Below, one piece after another: positions 60,102 through 64,000 of a stretch of 64,000 bases of DNA; positions within the stretch are counted from its first letter, which is position 1; every line of letters begins with the position of its first letter. This stretch comes from JANOXC01 sp031418215 (GTDB lineage: Bacteria; Bacteroidota; Bacteroidia; AKYH767-A; OLB10). The notes beneath the pieces are model-generated. The model searched no databases. It saw only the letters and a list, made by a program, of their open reading frames with translations, and was not told the origin of the DNA. The DNA lies in the NCBI GenBank assembly GCA_031418215.1, contig JANOXC010000070.1, forward strand, positions 1 through 64,000, written 5' to 3'. A program made the position numbers and the translations under genes.

Positions 60102-61649
60102 ATGGAAATTATTGAAAATATCCCCTCTTCACCTCAGCGCACAATTACTGCTGACGATGTAGCTTTTCTTGGGTTACAAGAGCGTTTTACTAAAAATTTT
60201 CAAGATATCTTCCTGAATGATTTAGCAGAGAAGACGGTGGTGATCATACCAAGCCTTTCGCTGGATAGTGAAATCCTTAAAACGATTACGGGAGTCATCC
60301 ATTATGAGGAACGTATGCTTTGCATGCTTCTATTGCTTCGAATGCCCCGTACACGGGTTATATATATAACAAGTGTACCTATTGAAAATAGCATCATTGA
60401 TTATTACCTGCACCTACTTCCCGGAATTACTGGTTACCATGCCCGTCAAAGATTAACGATGTTAAGTTGTTATGATGCTTCTTCCAGATCGCTAACAGAT
60501 AAAATACTGGAGCGTCCGCGTCTTATCAAACGTATAAAAGAGCAAATTAAATATCCTGAACTTGCACATATCACTTCATTCAACGTCACTGAACAGGAAA
60601 AAAAACTGGCCCTTGCTTTAAATATTCCAGTCTTTGGATGCAATCCTGACTTACTGCATCTCGGCACAAAAACCGGTAGCCGGCTTATATTTAAAAAGCT
60701 GGGCATTCCTTTGCCGGCAGGAATTGAAAACTTGCAGAATGAAAATGAGATTGCTTCAGCATTGGCTTTATTGAAAAAAAACAATCCTTCCTTGCGCAAA
60801 GCAGTTGTAAAAATGAACGATGGATTTTCCGGCGAGGGGAATGCTGTTTTTAAGTTTGAGAAACTTGCTGCCTCAGATAAAAAACTTGCTGAAATTATTT
60901 TACTAAAATTACCACAAACACTGCAGGTGATCGCAGCACACATGACCTATGATGAATTCATGCAGAAATTCTGTGGCATGGGCGGCATTGTTGAAGAGTT
61001 TATGGAAGGGGACATTAAAGAATCTCCTTCTGTACAGTGCAGGGTCAATCCAATGGGCGATTCAGAAATTATCTCAACACATGACCAATTGCTGGGAGGT
61101 AAAAGCGGACAGGTTTTCCAGGGTGCTACCTTCCCTGCCAATATAGATTATCACACCGAAATTGCAGTGATGGGGAAAAGAATTGCTGATGAAATGCAAA
61201 GATTAGGTGTTTTGGGAAGGTTTGGTGTTGATTTTATTTCAGTTTATGAGGCTACAGGCTGGAAACATTATGCCATTGAAATTAATTTACGTAAAGGCGG
61301 CACAACACATCCGTTTATTATGTTGAAGTTTTTAACTAGTGGAGATTTTGACTGGCGAAAAGGATCCTATTTCATTCCTAATGGAGACACAAGATGTTAT
61401 TTTGCTTCCGACAATGTGGTGAATGAAAGATACAAACGCCTGACACCACATGACTTGATTGATATTGCTATGTGCAACCAGATTTTATATGATAGCACTA
61501 AACAAACAGGAGTGATGTTTCACATGATTGGTGCGTTATCGCAATATGGTAAATTAGGAATGGTATGTATTGGTGAAACAGTGAAGGAAGCAAAGATGCT
61601 CTATGCTAAAACTATTGCTGTTCTGGATAAAGAGTGTGAATCATGTTGA
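60102..61649 (+). CDS. PGM1-like ATP-grasp peptide ligase
   Basis: 515 residues. The sequence follows the peptide-ligase PGM1-related pattern: an N-terminal domain with VVIIPSLSLDSEILKTITGV, then ATP-grasp segments GTKTGSRLIFKKLGIPLPAG, VVKMNDGFSGEGNAVF (substrate and ATP loop), EEFMEGDIKESPSVQCRVNP, and the metal-binding YAIEINLRKGGTTHPFIMLK. A C-terminal helical domain ends with MLYAKTIAVLDKECESC. In Streptomyces PGM1 joins a guanidino acid to a ribosomal peptide in pheganomycin synthesis. No precursor-peptide gene, exporter or maturation enzyme is adjacent here. Starts almost at its promoter. The substrate is unknown. Confidence 0.85.
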   Translation: MEIIENIPSSPQRTITADDVAFLGLQERFTKNFQDIFLNDLAEKTVVIIPSLSLDSEILKTITGVIHYEERMLCMLLLLRMPRTRVIYITSVPIENSIIDYYLHLLPGITGYHARQRLTMLSCYDASSRSLTDKILERPRLIKRIKEQIKYPELAHITSFNVTEQEKKLALALNIPVFGCNPDLLHLGTKTGSRLIFKKLGIPLPAGIENLQNENEIASALALLKKNNPSLRKAVVKMNDGFSGEGNAVFKFEKLAASDKKLAEIILLKLPQTLQVIAAHMTYDEFMQKFCGMGGIVEEFMEGDIKESPSVQCRVNPMGDSEIISTHDQLLGGKSGQVFQGATFPANIDYHTEIAVMGKRIADEMQRLGVLGRFGVDFISVYEATGWKHYAIEINLRKGGTTHPFIMLKFLTSGDFDWRKGSYFIPNGDTRCYFASDNVVNERYKRLTPHDLIDIAMCNQILYDSTKQTGVMFHMIGALSQYGKLGMVCIGETVKEAKMLYAKTIAVLDKECESC

Positions 61650-61731
61650 CTTCAATGCGCTTAACAATGATTATCACATAATATATTTCATTCCGAATGT
61701 TGAGAGAACATTGTTAGCTGACGATTTTAAT

Positions 61732-61767
61732 ATAAAGCAGGCACCTGAAAATGGGAGTCTGCTTTAT
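61732..61767. terminator. Bidirectional terminator between ligase and HYR protein genes
   Basis: ATAAAGCAG (61732-61740) and CTGCTTTAT (61759-61767) form a perfect 9-base stem with an 18-base loop; an A/T-rich flank on each side makes it usable in both directions between convergent genes. Confidence 0.7.
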
Positions 61768-61785
61768 CAGCTTAAAATAAATGGT

Positions 61786-64000
61786 CTATTGCTTGATGAA
61801 TATCAACTTCTTTGTATAAGTCTTGCCATTAGCACTGAGTTTATAAAAATAAATTCCTTGTGCAATGTTGTCTCCTTTAAAATCAAATTTATAAGCTTTG
61901 TCCGCTTCTGCTTGTCCACTATATAATTCGGAAATTTTTTCGCCACTCAAATTATAAATTTCAAGTTTGACGGTCATTGATGTTTTGGGAATAAACTCAA
62001 TGGTCACCTTTGAATTAAACGGATTTGGATATGCTGCGATCTGAAAATCTGAATTTATTGTTGCTCCTTTCATTCCGGTGACTTCCTTACTTGCAGGTCT
62101 TGCTGATACAAAGCTGATTTGCTGAATGCAGGTACTTCTGTTGCCACTTGCATCTATTGCCGTCCATGTGCGGGTTCTGTTTGTACTTCCCTGACAGCCT
62201 CCTGTTACGAAGGCATCATTAAAAAATAGTTGAATCTCGGAAAGTCCTGAGCAATTATCAGTAACAACTGGTGTTGGAATCGCTGCGCCGCATGTTAACT
62301 GCACAGATGATGTACAAACAAATACCGGGGGTGTGCGGTCTGCAATAACTATATGCTGCTCACAGGTAGCGGTATTTCCGCATAAGTCGGTGGCAGTCCA
62401 CGTACGTGTTATATATGAATAACAATTTTGTGAATATGTTTCATCACTGAATGTTACCTGCACCGAGCAATTATCTGTTGCAGTCGCAGTCTCTGTGTTG
62501 ACAGGAGCTGTTGAGGCGTTGCATTCAATCTGCACATCGGCCGGACATGTTAATACCGGTGGAATTTCATCTACCGTTCTAGATATAGATTGTGTACATG
62601 TTGTTTCATTTCCGCATGCATCTATAGCACGATATGTTCTTTTTATTGTTTCAATGCACGCGCTGCTGGTTGTTGGCGTACCATCACTAACAAATTCTAT
62701 GGTAATATTACCTGCACAATTATCTGATGCTGATATTGCAGACGGATCCGGTGCAGGAATTGCTGCATTGCAGCCTAACACAATTGGAGCCGGGCAGTTT
62801 ATAGATGGTGGTGTATTATCCAATACATTTATTGTTTGAGTAACCTTGCTAGATAAATTTCCGCAGGCATCAACAGCAATCCATGTTTTGGTTCTCGTAT
62901 AAAAATTTGCGCATTTCCCCGGTGTCGTAATATCAGATACTTCCTGTATTACAGGATTCGGATCGCATCCGTCGGAAGCTACAGTTGGTGGTGTAAATAC
63001 CGGCGTTGCCGTACAGCTTAATATCGCATTCGCTCCTGGTTGACCAATCGTTGGCGCTGTTGCATCTACCACTAAAACATTTTGTGAGCAAGTGGATGAA
63101 CATACTCCCTTCGTTACAGTAAGAGAAAGGTTATAGGAACCATTACATGCATTTGCTGCCAGCACGCTGACTGTTTGTCCTGTTGAAGACCCTGAAACAC
63201 TACCTGACCCTGTAATACTCCATTGATAACTATCCATACCAGTAGGCGCCGAATATACTCTGCTTGCACCGGGACAAAGTGACCCTGATGGTGAAATGGA
63301 GCACGATGTTGCTCCGCTCACGGTTATTGTAATGTTACATACACTATTGGATAATCCTGATGATACATTAATCTGTAACCCATAACTTCCTGTTGTAGAA
63401 CCTGAGTTTACGGAAACTGTTTGTCCGGAGTTAGATCCAACTATAGTGGCACCTGATGTATTGTTTATTATGGCCCATGTATAGGCAAATCCTAACCCTG
63501 TAGGGCCGCTATATATATTAGTGCTTCCTGAACAAACTGAAATTGGACCGCTGATTAAACATTGTGGTGCCGCAACGGCAGAAGCCTGCAGTGCACGATC
63601 CTGGCTTCCCCCGCCACCATCTATGGCAACAAGTTTCATATGATAAGGAGATCCGCTAATTCCTGATGCTGAAAATCCTGTCCCCCAATCATATTGGCTG
63701 GCAATGTGACCACCCCAGGCAAATATTACTGTTGGATTGGAAGTACGAAACCATATCCTGATAACAGAAGATGCACTTGATAAAGTTATCGCACCCTGAG
63801 AAAGATAGGTAATACTGTCAATCGTTAGGCCGTTATACATAGTCATTAATCGCTGACCTGCAATTAATGCATTAAAACTTGTTTGTGGCTGTGGCAAACC
63901 ATTTATCATTCTTGTTGCTGTTGGGATTGGAATAGGAAAAGTTACAACAGCAGGTGAAAATAAACCTGAACCTAACAATGGATCCAACAACTCAGCCGCA
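61786..64000 (-). CDS. T9SS HYR-repeat surface protein, 5' end beyond the window
   Basis: The frame is open to the right edge (codons for Ala, Ala and Glu continue past a TTG at 63990), so the start is missing. About 735 residues are visible. The first 150 include VIRIWFRTSNPTVIFAWGGH, a beta domain with ECM-like strands. Ig-like parts follow (GPISVCSGSTNIYSGP; CPGASRVYSAPTG). Then about five HYR-type repeats with paired cysteines (CPAPIVLGCNAAIPAP, CPADVQIECNAS, AVDACGNLS). The C-terminal 85 residues are a T9SS domain (AAYPNPFNSKVTIEF, GIYFYKLSANGK). A secreted adhesin-type protein. Confidence 0.85.
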   Translation of the reverse strand, partial: AAELLDPLLGSGLFSPAVVTFPIPIPTATRMINGLPQPQTSFNALIAGQRLMTMYNGLTIDSITYLSQGAITLSSASSVIRIWFRTSNPTVIFAWGGHIASQYDWGTGFSASGISGSPYHMKLVAIDGGGGSQDRALQASAVAAPQCLISGPISVCSGSTNIYSGPTGLGFAYTWAIINNTSGATIVGSNSGQTVSVNSGSTTGSYGLQINVSSGLSNSVCNITITVSGATSCSISPSGSLCPGASRVYSAPTGMDSYQWSITGSGSVSGSSTGQTVSVLAANACNGSYNLSLTVTKGVCSSTCSQNVLVVDATAPTIGQPGANAILSCTATPVFTPPTVASDGCDPNPVIQEVSDITTPGKCANFYTRTKTWIAVDACGNLSSKVTQTINVLDNTPPSINCPAPIVLGCNAAIPAPDPSAISASDNCAGNITIEFVSDGTPTTSSACIETIKRTYRAIDACGNETTCTQSISRTVDEIPPVLTCPADVQIECNASTAPVNTETATATDNCSVQVTFSDETYSQNCYSYITRTWTATDLCGNTATCEQHIVIADRTPPVFVCTSSVQLTCGAAIPTPVVTDNCSGLSEIQLFFNDAFVTGGCQGSTNRTRTWTAIDASGNRSTCIQQISFVSARPASKEVTGMKGATINSDFQIAAYPNPFNSKVTIEFIPKTSMTVKLEIYNLSGEKISELYSGQAEADKAYKFDFKGDNIAQGIYFYKLSANGKTYTKKLIFIKQ

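Noticed and set aside
60470..60943. 157-codon minus-strand frame inside the PGM1-like gene
   Set aside because: Antisense to a conserved ATP-grasp coding region, with no recognisable domain.
61603..61926. 107-codon plus-strand frame after the PGM1-like gene
   Set aside because: It overlaps the ligase end, the bidirectional terminator and the T9SS domain of the convergent gene; no start signal or domain.

Overview
The window is a stretch of a Bacteroidota chromosome, most likely from the Chitinophagales/Sphingobacteriales side of the phylum. The evidence is internal. Several large secreted proteins end in type IX secretion (T9SS) C-terminal domains with YPNP-type openings. PKD, SprB-like, TIG and HYR adhesion repeats are abundant. 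Promoters follow the Bacteroidota pattern TTG-N17-23-TAnnTTTG, and start codons lack convincing Shine-Dalgarno sequences. The DNA is AT-rich. I found no rRNA, tRNA, CRISPR array, insertion sequence or phage gene.

Layout. 1-6460: a light and tetrapyrrole stress cluster (end of a DUF2256 zinc-ribbon gene, FeS-BCP-type photolyase without its Fe-S cysteines, DUF2071, two tiny membrane proteins, SDR, SRPBCC, NAD(P)-binding/DUF2867 fusion, TspO). 6653-12486: a DUF3179 membrane protein, then a translationally coupled vanadium haloperoxidase and FG-GAP/UnbV propeller protein. 13040-20030: rlmF, DUF1761, a lysine-rich coiled-coil protein, two T9SS cargo proteins and an alpha-helical repeat protein. 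20057-26388: a run of minus-strand genes (YHS, DoxX, outer-membrane barrel, DM13 lipoprotein, DinB, NRDE, ATP-grasp, LysE-like) below an AraC regulator. 26704-31986: a 1760-residue fungalysin. 32170-35725: GT2, GT9 and uvrC with 4-base overlaps. 35788-48147: TonB, T9SS proteins, a GreA/B-like factor, a CpcT/CpeT homologue, a giant phosphoesterase/TIG protein, a purple-acid-phosphatase-like enzyme, an MFS transporter and an NTF2-like protein. 48281-53368: a huge LamG/SprB/MopE mosaic protein. 53560-61649: MsbA-like ABC exporter, SDR, FkbM methyltransferase, acyltransferase, cyclophilin, DEAD/DEAH helicase and a PGM1-like peptide ligase. 61786-64000: a T9SS HYR-repeat protein that runs off the right edge.

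Most interesting points. (1) An unnamed module of about 105 residues (NLKxFxEGYY ... CDSIxVEL ... IETWsKxPV) is shared by the three largest proteins and forms the extreme C-terminus of two of them. (2) The photolyase lacks all four cluster cysteines and sits in a conserved-looking light-response neighbourhood. (3) The giant protein at 48281-53368 gains a proper signal peptide only if it starts at an ATT codon. (4) Three genes have the -7 promoter box only 4-5 bases before the ATG, predicting leaderless mRNAs. (5) Two ATP-grasp ligases, one beside an exporter and one of the PGM1 peptide-ligase family, have no known products here. Nothing in the window is an obvious defence system or mobile island. 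Functional assignments come from recognising family motifs in the translated sequence; no database search was run.
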